Assembly: GCF_021474425.1 (NCBI RefSeq)
Contig: NZ_JAKEIP010000001.1
Span: 1 to 64,000 of the forward strand
Direction of reading: 5' to 3'
From: Streptomyces muensis
Lineage (GTDB): Bacteria; Actinomycetota; Actinomycetes; Streptomycetales; Streptomycetaceae
Length of the DNA stretch: 64,000 bases
Below, in pieces: positions 24,882 through 33,807 of the stretch. A program made the position numbers and the translations under genes. Every line of letters starts with the position of its first letter. Position 1 is the first letter of the stretch. Under the pieces are notes generated by a model, which made no database searches, was not told the DNA's origin, and saw only the letters and a list, made by a program, of their open reading frames with translations.

Positions 24882-25055
24882 TCACGACCCGTCCAACTCG
24901 CGCATTCCGCACGTCAGTTGGCGAAGCGTCTGTCGCAATTCGAAGACATATGTCAATCGAACATGCTCAAATTCGGTCGTTCGAGGGTAACTTGCAGGGC
25001 GGGGACTGGATTTGAGCACCCCGCCGCAAGTGAGCAGGTTGGAGGCGATGTCGTC

Positions 25056-25436
25056 GTGCAGCAGGATCCTGCGCCGTTCAGTCGGCATCTGCGCGTCCAC
25101 CGGCACCGGGGGCACACGGTGCTGGAGTTCCACGGTGAGATCGACATCGCGGCCGCGGTCGAGATCGCGCCATACCTGGACCGGGTGACGGCCCACCCCG
25201 ACGCCCGGGTGGTGATCGATCTGCGGAGGATCGAGTTCTTCGACTGCTCCGGGCTGCGTCTGCTCTACCGGGCCCGCAGCCGGACGCTCGACCACGGCGG
25301 GCAGCTGCACCTGGTCTGCACCCACTCGCTCACCCTGCGCGTCCTCAGGATCACCGGCCTCGCCCGGCTGCTGCCCCCGCACCCGACGCTGGACGCGGCC
25401 CTGAACCAGCCGGAGGCCACGTCCGGCACTCTGTGA
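25056..25436 (+). CDS. STAS-domain anti-sigma factor antagonist
   Basis: A 126-residue single STAS domain. The conserved phosphorylation site is the serine of IEFFDCSGLRLLYRAR (about residue 72), as in SpoIIAA, RsbV and BldG. These proteins release an anti-sigma kinase when unphosphorylated. No anti-sigma kinase or sigma gene adjoins it, so its partner must be elsewhere. I chose GTG 25056 (GGAGG 10 nt upstream) rather than a longer frame from 24918 whose extra 46 residues look non-coding. Confidence 0.8.
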   Translation: MQQDPAPFSRHLRVHRHRGHTVLEFHGEIDIAAAVEIAPYLDRVTAHPDARVVIDLRRIEFFDCSGLRLLYRARSRTLDHGGQLHLVCTHSLTLRVLRITGLARLLPPHPTLDAALNQPEATSGTL

Positions 25437-25456
25437 AGGCCCTGTCCGTTCCCTGC

Positions 25457-26095
25457 CTATTCGGTTCCCGGCGCGTCGAACAGGGCGCTGACCGACTCCC
25501 CGTTGTGAATGCGGCGCACGGCCTCGGCGAGGGCCGGGGCGATGGACAGGACGCGCAGCTTGTCGGTGCGCTCCTCCGCCGGGATCGGCACGGTGTTGGT
25601 GCACACGATCTCCAGTACGTCGGGCTGCTCACCGATCCGCTTGAGCGCACCGGCCGCGAACAGGCCGTGCGTACAGGCGACGCGGATCGAACGCGGCCCC
25701 AACTCCCGCAGCCGATCGAGGAGTTCGATGACCCGGTCGTCCCCGAACCGCTGCTTGGCGCCGGCGGCCACCTGGGCGCCGATCATCCGCGCGAACGCGG
25801 CGGCCTCCTTGGCGTTGCCGAGGTCCGGTGAGACGACGGTCGTACGGGTCAGGTCGTACTGCCGGAAGTGCGCGGCGAGTTCCCGCAGCGCGTGCAGGTG
25901 GTCGACCGGCACCGTGAAGAAGCCGTGCACCTGGGGCGCGTGCAGGGTCATGGCGAGCACGCGGCTCGCGCCTGCCGCCACCATCAGGTCCGCGACGAGC
26001 CGGCCGCCGAGGGAGATGCGGGGCGCGTCCTTCTTGTCGGAGCGGGCGTAGGAGTAGTGCGGCATGACGACCGTGATCCGGCGCGTAGCGCTCCG
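25457..26095 (-). pseudogene. Class I PRPP synthetase remnant lacking its PRPP-binding loop
   Basis: About 210 residues match a ribose-phosphate pyrophosphokinase: RITVVMPHYSYARSDKKDAPRISL, HAPQVHGFF, VSPDLGNAKEAAAFA, and the C-terminal VACTHGLFAAGALKRI and CTNTVPIPAEERTDKL. The N-terminal third of the enzyme is absent. Between KQRFGDDRV and IELLDRLRELG (junction near 25726-25731) the segment with the DDxxxxG(S/T)T PRPP loop is missing without breaking the frame. The remaining frame can be read back to 26287 through an interspersed repeat. Activity is not expected. Confidence 0.75.
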
Positions 26096-26134
26096 CAGGG
26101 GCACCGTTTCGGGTTTCGCCGTGAGGGTGCGGTG

Positions 26135-26192
26135 ATCTGCGGGCTGCGGCTTTGTCGTGGTTGCTCGCGCAGTTCCCCGCGCCCCTGAGGGC
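26135..26192. repeat. Streptomyces-type interspersed repeat, copy 2
   Basis: Contains GCTGCGGCTTTGTCGTGG (26143-26160) and CCCCGCGCCCCT (26176-26187), matching copy 1 at 3178-3253. It lies where the N-terminus of the PRPP synthetase gene should be. 26206-26394 contains no gene I can support. Confidence 0.6.
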
Positions 26193-26394
26193 GTCCACCG
26201 CACGGCGTTATCCGCGCGGTAGACGTCCCGCTTCACGCTACGGGGACCCCGAAATTCGCTTGCCGTCCGCCGGTGGAGCCGCGCCATGATGGCCGCGTCC
26301 GTGTTCCCTCACGTCAGGATCCCTCGCATGCGCCGACTCCTCGACAGCACCCAGCGCCCCTGCCGGCCCACGGTCATCGAGGACTCGACCCCGT

Positions 26395-28296
26395 ATGCAC
26401 ACCCCGAACATCTCGCACACCCCGCACGTCCTGAACATCGGCATCCTGGCCCACGTCGACGCCGGTAAGACCAGCCTCACCGAGCGGCTGCTCTTCGACC
26501 ACGGCGCGATCACCCGGCTCGGCAGCGTCGACGGCGGCGACACCCGCACGGACGACGGCGCCATCGAGCGGCAGCGCGGCATCACCATCCGCTCCGCCGT
26601 GGCCGCGTTCACCGTCGGCGACACCCAGGTCAACCTGATCGACACCCCCGGACACTCCGACTTCATCGCCGAGGTGGAGCGCGCCCTGGAGGTCCTCGAC
26701 GGCGCGGTACTGCTGCTGTCCGCCGTGGAGGGCGTGCAGGCGCAGACGCGGGTGCTGATGCGCACCCTGCGGCGGCTGCGGCTGCCGACGGTCGTGTTCG
26801 TCAACAAGATCGACCGGGCGGGCGCCCGCTCGGACGACCTGCTCGCCGACATCCGCCGCAGGCTGACGCCGACCGTCGCGCCGCTGAGCTCGGTGACCGG
26901 ACTCGGCACCGCCGACGCCCGCGTGCGGCCGTACTCGCCGGCCGATCCCCGGGCCCGCGCCGACCTGGCGGAGGCGCTCGCGGAGGTGGACGCCGACATC
27001 CTGGCAGGGATCGTGGACGGCCCCGAACCGACCGCCGACGAGCTGCACAGATCGCTCGCCGCTCGCACCGCCGACGGCTCCTTCCACCCGGTCTTCTTCG
27101 GCTCCGCGCTCGGCGGCCAGGGCGTGCCGGAACTGGTCGAGGGCATCACCCGCCTCATCCCTCCCGCACCGGCGTCCGCGACCGGTGCCCCGCGCGGCAC
27201 GGTGTTCGCCGTACGGCCCGGCCCCGGCGACGAGCGGACGGCGTATCTGCGGTTGTACGACGGTGAGGTGGCCCGGCGTCAGCGGCTGACGTTCCTGCGC
27301 CGCGCGGCCGACGGCCGGACCACCGAGGTCACCGGCCGGGCCACGCGCCTCGACGTGATCGGCGGCGCCGAGACCCTCACCGCGGGGAACATCGCCGCGC
27401 TCACCGGCGTCCCGGGCATCCGCGTCGGCGACCGGCTCGGCGAACTCGACGACCGGACCCCGCAGTTCGCGCCGCCGACGCTGGAGACGGTGGTCCGCTC
27501 CCGCAACCCCGTCCAGGCGGCGCCGCTGCGCACGGCCCTGCTGACCCTGGCGGACCAGGACCCGCTGATCCATGCCCGCCCCACGCCCACGGGCGCGACC
27601 GCGCTTCTGCTGTACGGCGAGGTCCAGATGGAGGTGCTCGCGGCGACCCTCGCGCAGGACTTCGGTGTGGAGGCCGAGTTCGAACCGGGCCGGGTGCGTC
27701 TGCTGGAGCGCCCGCGGGGTGTCGGCGAGGCCTGCGCGGAGATGCCGTGGCACGACCACACCAAGTACTGGGCGACGATCGGGCTGCGCGTCGAGCCGGG
27801 ACCGCGTGGCTCGGGCGGGGTGTTCACCTACGAGACCGAACTCGGTGCCCTCCCCCGCGCCTTCCACCAGGCCATCGAGGACACGGTCCACGCCACGATG
27901 GAGACGGGGCCGTCCGGCGCGCCGGTGACCGACTACCGGGTCACACTGATCCGGTCCGGCTACTGCGCGCCGATCAGCACCGCCGCCGACTTCCGCGGAC
28001 TCACCCCGATCGTGCTGCACCGCGCGCTGGAGCGGGCGGGGACCCTGCTGTACGAGCCGTACCACGCGTTCGAGACGGAGGTCCCGCTGGACGCCCTGTC
28101 GCCGGTGTCGGCCCAACTCGCCTCGTGCGGAGCCGAGTTCACGGGCACGACGGGCGGATCGACATCGTGGCTGATCACCGGCGAGCTGCCGGCCCGGCGG
28201 GTGCGGGAGGTCGAGCTGCGACTGCCGGGGCTGACGCACGGTGAAGGGGTGTGGTGGTCGCGGGTGTCCGGGGACCGGGAGCTGAAGCGGCCCTGA
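26395..28296 (+). CDS. OtrA/TetM-like ribosomal protection protein
   Basis: A 633-residue EF-G paralog. GTPase motifs are intact: P-loop AHVDAGKT (19-26), switch I RGITI, DTPGH (83-87) and NKID (137-140). EF-G-like domains II-V follow. Length and domain pattern fit Otr(A)/Tet(M) proteins, which remove tetracycline from the ribosome, rather than housekeeping EF-G (about 700 residues). It may serve self-protection or intrinsic tetracycline tolerance; no tetracycline cluster is present. The start lacks a strong ribosome site (GAGG 12 nt upstream). Confidence 0.85.
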   Translation: MHTPNISHTPHVLNIGILAHVDAGKTSLTERLLFDHGAITRLGSVDGGDTRTDDGAIERQRGITIRSAVAAFTVGDTQVNLIDTPGHSDFIAEVERALEVLDGAVLLLSAVEGVQAQTRVLMRTLRRLRLPTVVFVNKIDRAGARSDDLLADIRRRLTPTVAPLSSVTGLGTADARVRPYSPADPRARADLAEALAEVDADILAGIVDGPEPTADELHRSLAARTADGSFHPVFFGSALGGQGVPELVEGITRLIPPAPASATGAPRGTVFAVRPGPGDERTAYLRLYDGEVARRQRLTFLRRAADGRTTEVTGRATRLDVIGGAETLTAGNIAALTGVPGIRVGDRLGELDDRTPQFAPPTLETVVRSRNPVQAAPLRTALLTLADQDPLIHARPTPTGATALLLYGEVQMEVLAATLAQDFGVEAEFEPGRVRLLERPRGVGEACAEMPWHDHTKYWATIGLRVEPGPRGSGGVFTYETELGALPRAFHQAIEDTVHATMETGPSGAPVTDYRVTLIRSGYCAPISTAADFRGLTPIVLHRALERAGTLLYEPYHAFETEVPLDALSPVSAQLASCGAEFTGTTGGSTSWLITGELPARRVREVELRLPGLTHGEGVWWSRVSGDRELKRP

Positions 28297-28368
28297 TGGT
28301 CGGCCAACAGACAGGTCCGGCAAGGGATTTGGGGGTACTTGGTTGAAGAGGGAAGGAGAAACGTCGCC

Positions 28369-29031
28369 ATGACGACTCCCATCAAGCGCATCGACAAGCG
28401 CATGCCCGGCTGGGCGAAGGCGGTGAGCGCCCTGATCCTGGTGCTCGTCGTCTTCTTCGCCGGGATCCGGCTGAGCGTGATCCCCGGCCTGAAGGACCTC
28501 TTCGGCACCGAGACCAACGACCGTTCGGGTCCCGCGCTGCTCCAGTCCATCCAGGACATGAGCCGCTACGACGCCGCCTCCGGCAACTTCCAGATCGTCG
28601 TGGATCTGGAGAAGGACGCCAAGTTCCTGCCCGACGCGATCCGCGGCACCCGCACGCTGTACGTCGGCGCGGGCACCGTGGACGCCTATGTAGACCTCGG
28701 AAAGGTCGGCGAGAGGGACGTCACGGTCAACGACGACCGTACGTCCGCCACGCTCCGGCTGCCGCACGCCGCCCTCGGCAAGCCGGCCCTGGACCCCGAC
28801 CGCTCCTACGCCGTCTCCAAGGAGCGCGGTCTCCTCGACCGCCTCGGCGATCTCTTCTCGGACAACCCCAACAGCGAACAGGCCGTGCAGCAACTGGCGG
28901 TGAAGCACATCGGCGAGGCGGCGAAGGAGAGCGCCCTGACCGCACGCGCCGAGACCAACACCACCGGGATGCTCGAAGGTCTGCTCCACTCCCTGGGCTT
29001 CAAGGAGGTGAAGGTGACGTACGGGACATGA
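28369..29031 (+). CDS. DUF4230 membrane-anchored protein
   Basis: A 220-residue protein with one N-terminal transmembrane segment (about 16-37, AVSALILVLVVFFAGIRLSV) and a soluble extracytoplasmic domain with SGNFQIVVDLEKDAKFLPDAIRG typical of DUF4230. Function unknown. GGAAGGAG lies 10 nt before ATG 28369. Its 3' end faces the Mrp-like operon 16 bp away. Confidence 0.8.
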   Translation: MTTPIKRIDKRMPGWAKAVSALILVLVVFFAGIRLSVIPGLKDLFGTETNDRSGPALLQSIQDMSRYDAASGNFQIVVDLEKDAKFLPDAIRGTRTLYVGAGTVDAYVDLGKVGERDVTVNDDRTSATLRLPHAALGKPALDPDRSYAVSKERGLLDRLGDLFSDNPNSEQAVQQLAVKHIGEAAKESALTARAETNTTGMLEGLLHSLGFKEVKVTYGT

Positions 29032-29047
29032 GCCCCCGTGGCCCTGG

Positions 29048-30808
29048 CTACGACAGCAGTCCCGGCAGGGCCAGCGCGCCGAGCACCGTGGTGCCCACCA
29101 GCACCCAGGCCACGTAGTCCCCGACGTGCCCGGACTGCAGGCGTCGCAGCGGGCGCGCGCGGTCCGGGGCGGCCAGGAGCGTCGGCCGGGTGACGGCGAG
29201 GGCCGCGAGGCCCAGGGCCAGCAGGGTGGACGCGAGGTCCAGCAGCACACCGGCCGGGCTCCAGTGCGGTGCGGGCACCACCGCGCCGCCTGACCCGGCC
29301 TCGTTGACGGCGTGCGCCACGACCTCGCCGAAGCCGGGGGCCACGCCGACGGCGAGCGAGCCGGCGAGCAGCACGGCGGGGACGACGGTCATGGTGTCGG
29401 GGACGCGGCTGAGCCGGTGCCGGGTCTCGGGGCGCTCCCCGGCGCCGGTCGTCTCGTAGTCGGCGTCGTCCTCGGGCGTCGGGCCGAGCCCGAGGAACAC
29501 CCGTGCCGCGACCCGCAGTACGGCCCCGGCGGTGACCGCGCTCACGGCGACGTACAGCACGACGAGCGGGCCGCCCACGGCCTCTTCCGTGACGGCCTTG
29601 CCGAACGCCGTGCCGAAGGGCGGGAGTCCGGCCAGGGCCAGTCCGGCCACGGCGAACAGGACGGCGACGCACCGCAGTTCCCGGGCCCGGCCGTGCAGGG
29701 CGTGCTCGTCGACGGTGCCGTACCGGTCGAGGAGGATGCCCGTGCAGGCGAACAGGGCGGCCTTCACACCGGCGTGTCCGAGGACGTACAGCGCGACCCC
29801 GTCGTCGGCCTCGGGCGTGAGTGCGCCCATGCCGATGAGGAACAGCCCGGTGTGGGCGACCGTCGAGTACGCCAGCAGTCGTTTGAGGTGCCTCTGGTAC
29901 CAGCACATGAGCGCGCCGAGCGCCGCCGTCACCGCGCCCGGTACGAGGAGGACCCGTTCCAGGTCGGCGGCCGGGATGCCGCCGGGGCCGGCGAAGACGG
30001 TGCCGTACACCCGCCAGACGCCGTACACGCCGAGTTCGACCATGACGCCCGACAGCAGCATGCACACGGGCGTGGGCGCGACGGCGTGCGCGTCCGGGAG
30101 CCAGAAGTGGAAGGGCACGGCGGCGGCCTTGACCAGCAGTCCGGTCAGGACGAGGACGAAGGCGGCGAGGACCAGGGCGTCGGGCGGGCCGTGCGCGTCG
30201 AGGCCGCGGCCGATCTGCGTCATGGCGAGCTCGCCGGTGCGGGCGTAGAGCAGCGCGATGCCCATCAGCATGGCGTACGCGCCGAGGGAGGTGACGACGC
30301 CGAAGGTCAGCGCGCCCTGTACGGCCCTGGCCTCCTCGACGCGGGTGCCGGTCAGGGCGTAGGCGACGACGCTCATCAGCTCGAACCACACGAACGCGTT
30401 GAACAGGTCGCCCGCGATCGAGAACCCGCACATCCCGGCCTGGAAGAGCAGCATCAGCGCGGGGAACGAGCCGGCGTGCCGGCGTGGGGGCTCCTCGAAG
30501 TAGTGCCAGGAGTACGCCAGCGCCGCGAGGGTCAGCAGGGAGGCCAGGGCCGCCATGCCGAGCCCCGCGCCGTCCCCGACCAGGACGATGCCGACGCTGC
30601 GGCCGTCGACGGGCGTCCAGCCGCCGACCCATTCGGTCATCGGCGGCGAGGAGTTCAGCAGCAGCACCAGCGCGAGCCCGGCCGTGCCCGCCGAGACGGC
30701 GCAGCCGACGGACTCGGCGAGGACGCGGGGCACCCGGCGTCCGCCCGCGACCAGGAGTGCGGCACCGAGGAGCGGTACGGCGACGAGCAGGGGCAGCAGG
30801 TCGTTCAT
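29048..30808 (-). CDS. mrpD: Mrp/Mnh antiporter subunit D-like (NuoL/M/N family)
   Basis: A 586-residue polytopic membrane protein with the proton-pumping NuoL/MrpD core, including [16 protein letters not shown] and the [29 protein letters not shown] region that holds the conserved lysine. Last gene of a six-gene operon; its ATG overlaps the mrpC stop as ATGA. It is the only large antiporter-like subunit in the operon: the MrpA N-terminal subunit is absent, so it probably carries all ion translocation. Confidence 0.9.
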   Translation of the reverse strand: MNDLLPLLVAVPLLGAALLVAGGRRVPRVLAESVGCAVSAGTAGLALVLLLNSSPPMTEWVGGWTPVDGRSVGIVLVGDGAGLGMAALASLLTLAALAYSWHYFEEPPRRHAGSFPALMLLFQAGMCGFSIAGDLFNAFVWFELMSVVAYALTGTRVEEARAVQGALTFGVVTSLGAYAMLMGIALLYARTGELAMTQIGRGLDAHGPPDALVLAAFVLVLTGLLVKAAAVPFHFWLPDAHAVAPTPVCMLLSGVMVELGVYGVWRVYGTVFAGPGGIPAADLERVLLVPGAVTAALGALMCWYQRHLKRLLAYSTVAHTGLFLIGMGALTPEADDGVALYVLGHAGVKAALFACTGILLDRYGTVDEHALHGRARELRCVAVLFAVAGLALAGLPPFGTAFGKAVTEEAVGGPLVVLYVAVSAVTAGAVLRVAARVFLGLGPTPEDDADYETTGAGERPETRHRLSRVPDTMTVVPAVLLAGSLAVGVAPGFGEVVAHAVNEAGSGGAVVPAPHWSPAGVLLDLASTLLALGLAALAVTRPTLLAAPDRARPLRRLQSGHVGDYVAWVLVGTTVLGALALPGLLS

Positions 30809-31158
30809 CAGCCGCGCAGCTCGGAGAGTTCGTCGGGGTCGACGGTGCCGTGCCGCTTGCCGACCTGGATGACCAGGGCGAGCAGGAGCGCGGTGACGGT
30901 GGCACCGACGACGACGTCCGTCAGGGCGAGGGCCTGCACGACCGGGTCGACGACGGGGCGCGAGCCGGGCTCGATGTCGGAGAAGACGGGCGCGGTGGCG
31001 TCGTCGCGGTAGCCGACGGCCAGCAGCAGGACGTAGGTGGCGGACTGGCACACGGACAGACAGCCGACGGCGTGGATCAGATTGCGGCTGGTGGCCAGGC
31101 CGTAGCAGCCGGCCAGGAAGATCCACACGGCGACGAGGTACGGCAGGACGTCCATCAC
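30808..31158 (-). CDS. mrpC: Mrp/Mnh antiporter subunit C (NuoK-like)
   Basis: A 116-residue protein with three hydrophobic helices and the NuoK/MrpC pattern ([29 protein letters not shown], then [25 protein letters not shown]). It follows mrpB by 7 bp and overlaps mrpD by 4 bp. GTG 31158 and ATG 31155 are both possible starts. Confidence 0.9.
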   Translation of the reverse strand: MMDVLPYLVAVWIFLAGCYGLATSRNLIHAVGCLSVCQSATYVLLLAVGYRDDATAPVFSDIEPGSRPVVDPVVQALALTDVVVGATVTALLLALVIQVGKRHGTVDPDELSELRG

Positions 31159-31165
31159 GGCGCTC

Positions 31166-31906
31166 TCACTTCCCGCTCTCCTCCACGATCTCGACGGCCT
31201 GGTCCAGGAAGCGGGCGAGCAGCACGACGACCGCGCAGGCGACCTCCATGCCGATGGCCGCGTTCAGCAGCGGCACGGTGCCGCCGGAGGACAGGGTGTT
31301 GAAGGTGCCGTACGGCAGCAGGGTGTTGGCGAGGAACGCCGTACCGCCGATGAGGCCGGCGAGGCCGGTGACGACGTACGCCGCGGCCGACACGGCGTCG
31401 CCGACCTCGTACAGGCCGACCGGGCGGACGCGTTCCAGGGCGCGGTAGTCGGCGCCGAGGTAGAGCAGGTGCAGGGAGGTCGCGGCGACGACGCCGCCCT
31501 GGAAGCCGCCGCCGGGGCTGAGCTGGCCGTGCGCGATGACGTACAGGCCGGTGGCCAGGGCGATCGGCAGGACGATCAGGGCGTAGCGGCGTACGGGCGG
31601 GGTGACGTCGGCGGGTTCGGGGCGGGCGCGGTGTTCGTCGCGGGTCTGTCGCAGCAGGACGACACAGCCGACGACGGCGGCGAACAGGATGGTCATCTCG
31701 CCGAGGGTGTCGAAGGCGCGCTGGTCGAAGTTGACGGAGGCGACGGTGTTGGCGGTGTGCCGGGCGAGGGAGGTGTGGACCGCGCGGTCGCCGTACGGGT
31801 GGCTGTCGCCGCCGAAGCGCGGCAGTCGCAGACAGGCGGCGACGAGGAGCACGGCGAGGCCGGTGCCGGCTACGACGACGAGCGCGAGCCGGGTGCGCGG
31901 GTTCAT
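31166..31906 (-). CDS. mrpB: Mrp/Mnh antiporter subunit B-like
   Basis: A 246-residue membrane protein. The C-terminal half has the MnhB signature (HGQLSPGGGFQGGVVAATSLHLLYL), with an N-terminal extension of roughly one hundred residues containing a helix and a FDQRAFDTLGEMTILFAAVVGCVVLL segment that corresponds to the C-terminal MbhE-like part of MrpA. So a piece of MrpA appears fused to MrpB. It overlaps the upstream DUF4040 gene by 4 bp. Confidence 0.85.
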   Translation of the reverse strand: MNPRTRLALVVVAGTGLAVLLVAACLRLPRFGGDSHPYGDRAVHTSLARHTANTVASVNFDQRAFDTLGEMTILFAAVVGCVVLLRQTRDEHRARPEPADVTPPVRRYALIVLPIALATGLYVIAHGQLSPGGGFQGGVVAATSLHLLYLGADYRALERVRPVGLYEVGDAVSAAAYVVTGLAGLIGGTAFLANTLLPYGTFNTLSSGGTVPLLNAAIGMEVACAVVVLLARFLDQAVEIVEESGK

Positions 31907-32154
31907 CGCTCACGCCCCTTGCGCCGCTTGACCTTGCGGACCGCGAGGAGCAGCAGCAGCGGGGTGAGGGCACCGCCGACGGCCAGCTGCGACAGGGCGA
32001 CGTCCGGTGCCTGTACGGCGGTGAAGAGCACGGCGAGCACGACGCCGAGGACGGCCAGGACGAGGGCTTGGCGCACGGGGTCGCGGACCACTACGGCCGT
32101 GGTCGCGGACCCGGCGACCAGCAGCAGCGTGACGACGACGACCGCGTCAGCCAC
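31903..32154 (-). CDS. DUF4040/MbhD-like Mrp subunit
   Basis: An 83-residue membrane protein with two or three helices. The stretch VLFTAVQAPDVALSQLAVGGALTPLLLLLAV matches the DUF4040 (MbhD) domain found in the C-terminus of MrpA or as a separate subunit in Mbh/Mrp complexes. Overlaps neighbours on both sides, so translational coupling is likely. Confidence 0.8.
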   Translation of the reverse strand: MADAVVVVTLLLVAGSATTAVVVRDPVRQALVLAVLGVVLAVLFTAVQAPDVALSQLAVGGALTPLLLLLAVRKVKRRKGRER

Positions 32155-32599
32155 CGCGCACCCCCGCGATACCGCCGGACAGCGCGCGAGAGGCGACGAC
32201 GTTCCCGCCGATCAGCAGCGCGCCGACGAGGAGGAGCTTGGCCATCGCCCGGCTCGGCCCGACCGCCGCGCACAGCGCCACGACCACGGCCGCGCCCAGT
32301 CCCGCGGCGGCCCAGGTCACGCCCCGGGCGCGGGGCGGGTCGTCGGCGAGTTCGTCGGTGAGCAGACGGGCGAACACGAGGGTGCCGACGGGGCCGAGCA
32401 GGGCGAGGACGAGGGCGAGATCGACGTAGGCGGGGCGGTCGTAGCCCTGGGCGAGGAGGAGCAGTCCGGGGCAGGCCAGGGCGGTGGACAGGTTCTGCGC
32501 CACGACGCGGCGCCTGAGCGGTCCGGTCGCGACGCCCCAGAGGGTCGCGCCCACTCCCCCGCCGAGCACGACGGTGGCCGCGACGAGCCAGCCGTTCAT
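32147..32599 (-). CDS. Mrp subunit F-like protein with MrpG-like C-terminus
   Basis: A 150-residue protein. The N-terminal part (RRVVAQNLSTALACPGLLLLAQG, then YVDLALVLALLGPVGTLVFARLL) is MrpF-like. The second half contains further helices and ends AKLLLVGALLIGGNVVASRAL, which resembles the C-terminus of MrpG. This points to an F-G fusion replacing two separate subunits. It overlaps the next gene by 8 bp. Confidence 0.7.
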   Translation of the reverse strand: MNGWLVAATVVLGGGVGATLWGVATGPLRRRVVAQNLSTALACPGLLLLAQGYDRPAYVDLALVLALLGPVGTLVFARLLTDELADDPPRARGVTWAAAGLGAAVVVALCAAVGPSRAMAKLLLVGALLIGGNVVASRALSGGIAGVRGG

Positions 32600-32778
32600 C
32601 GTCCGGTCACCGCCCGGCGCGCGGCGACGGCGGCGAGCGCGGCCACGGCGGCGACGCCCGCGCCGACGGCGAGCTCCAGGGTGTCCACGGCGCTGATGAG
32701 GACCAGCCACAGCACGGCGAGGGCGGCCCACCAGGCCAGGAACTCGACGGTGGTGACGAGCGCCGTACGCCGGTCCAT
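32596..32778 (-). CDS. Short MrpE-like subunit
   Basis: A 60-residue protein with two hydrophobic segments (VEFLAWWAALAVLWLVLISAV). It occupies the MrpE position at the head of the operon but is much shorter than usual MrpE. GGAGG lies 9 nt before ATG 32778. Its stop overlaps the next gene by 4 bp. Assignment is mainly positional. Confidence 0.6.
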   Translation of the reverse strand: MDRRTALVTTVEFLAWWAALAVLWLVLISAVDTLELAVGAGVAAVAALAAVAARRAVTGR

Positions 32779-33003
32779 GCTGCGTCACCTCCGCGGGCCA
32801 GATGTCCGTTACTTCCGTTCCGCGCCATCCAAACACCGCCTCGGGTGACAAAGGCGGCGGCGCGCGGGCCTCCGCCCGGAGTGCCCCGACAGCGTGAAGG
32901 GAAACCGCGGGCGGGCGCGACCGGAGTCCGCACGGCGGGCATCGTGACGCCGGGCCGGGGTAATCCCCTTACTACAAAGGGAAGTTGAAGACTGGAGGAC
33001 CGC

Positions 33004-33807
33004 ATGGCCCGTGGAACCCCACGTTCGCGTGGCGCGTTGCACCCCGGCACTCCCGATCCCAAGTCCGCGGGCGCCGGCGCCACCGGTCGCGGCGCGAAAT
33101 CCCGAGGCGCGGGCAAGTCGGCGAAGGGCGCGAAGTCCCGCCGCGCCGCCAAGACCGGGCGCACCGCCGAACCTGGCCGCGGCGCCAAATCGGGGCGCGA
33201 CGCCAAGCCCGGGCGCACCGCCGCCAAGTCCTGGCGCACCACCACGTTCTGGCGCACCGCCAAACCCGGGCGCGCCAAGCCCAAACGCACCGCCAAACCC
33301 GAGCCGGCCCCGCGATCCGGGCGGCAGCCCTTGCGCTTCCTCGCCCGGCTGCTGGCGATGGTGTGCGCGTTCGCGTTCATGGTCGCCTTCGCCGTGGTCC
33401 TGGCGAAGCTCACCCTGGAGCCGTCCCCCGCGTCGGAGGCGCTGACGCACACCAACCTGCGGCCGGGCCGCTCACTGCGGGCCTACCTGGACCAGCCCGA
33501 ACTGCGCGACGCGGTCCGGCAGATCGGGGGCAATCTGCTGCTGGGTGTGCCGTTCGGCGTCCTGGTGCCCGTCGTCGCCCCGCGCACGCGCGGCGTGCTG
33601 CGTGTGCTCCTGCTGACGGCGACCGTCATGCTCCTCGTCGAGTTCGCCCAGGGCGCCCTGGTCACCGGGCGCGCCTTCGACATCGACGACGTCATCCTCA
33701 ACACCACCGGGGCCCTGGTCGGCTACCTGCTGCTGGGGCGGCGGCTGAGCCGCGCCGTGCACGCGTGGGGGTCGCGTTCCGGGAAGGCGCAGGGCAAGAC
33801 CTCCTAG
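33004..33807 (+). CDS. VanZ-like membrane protein with long basic repetitive N-terminus
   Basis: A 267-residue protein. Residues 1-105 are low-complexity and strongly basic, built from degenerate GAKSRGAGKSAKG- and AKPGRTAAKSWRT-like units rich in Lys, Arg, Gly and Ala. The rest is a VanZ-like domain: a membrane segment at about 112-135, GGNLLLGVPFGVLVPVVAP, a third helix, and FDIDDVILNTTGALVGYLLLG. VanZ proteins alter glycopeptide susceptibility in some hosts; the cytoplasmic basic tail could bind nucleic acid or lipid head groups. Stop codon overlaps that of the convergent TauE gene. Confidence 0.75.
   Translation: MARGTPRSRGALHPGTPDPKSAGAGATGRGAKSRGAGKSAKGAKSRRAAKTGRTAEPGRGAKSGRDAKPGRTAAKSWRTTTFWRTAKPGRAKPKRTAKPEPAPRSGRQPLRFLARLLAMVCAFAFMVAFAVVLAKLTLEPSPASEALTHTNLRPGRSLRAYLDQPELRDAVRQIGGNLLLGVPFGVLVPVVAPRTRGVLRVLLLTATVMLLVEFAQGALVTGRAFDIDDVILNTTGALVGYLLLGRRLSRAVHAWGSRSGKAQGKTS

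Noticed and set aside
26286..26468. Possible leader peptide regulating the ribosomal protection gene by attenuation
   Set aside because: The short frame overlaps the gene start, has no ribosome site, and I found no alternative hairpins of the tet(M) attenuator type.
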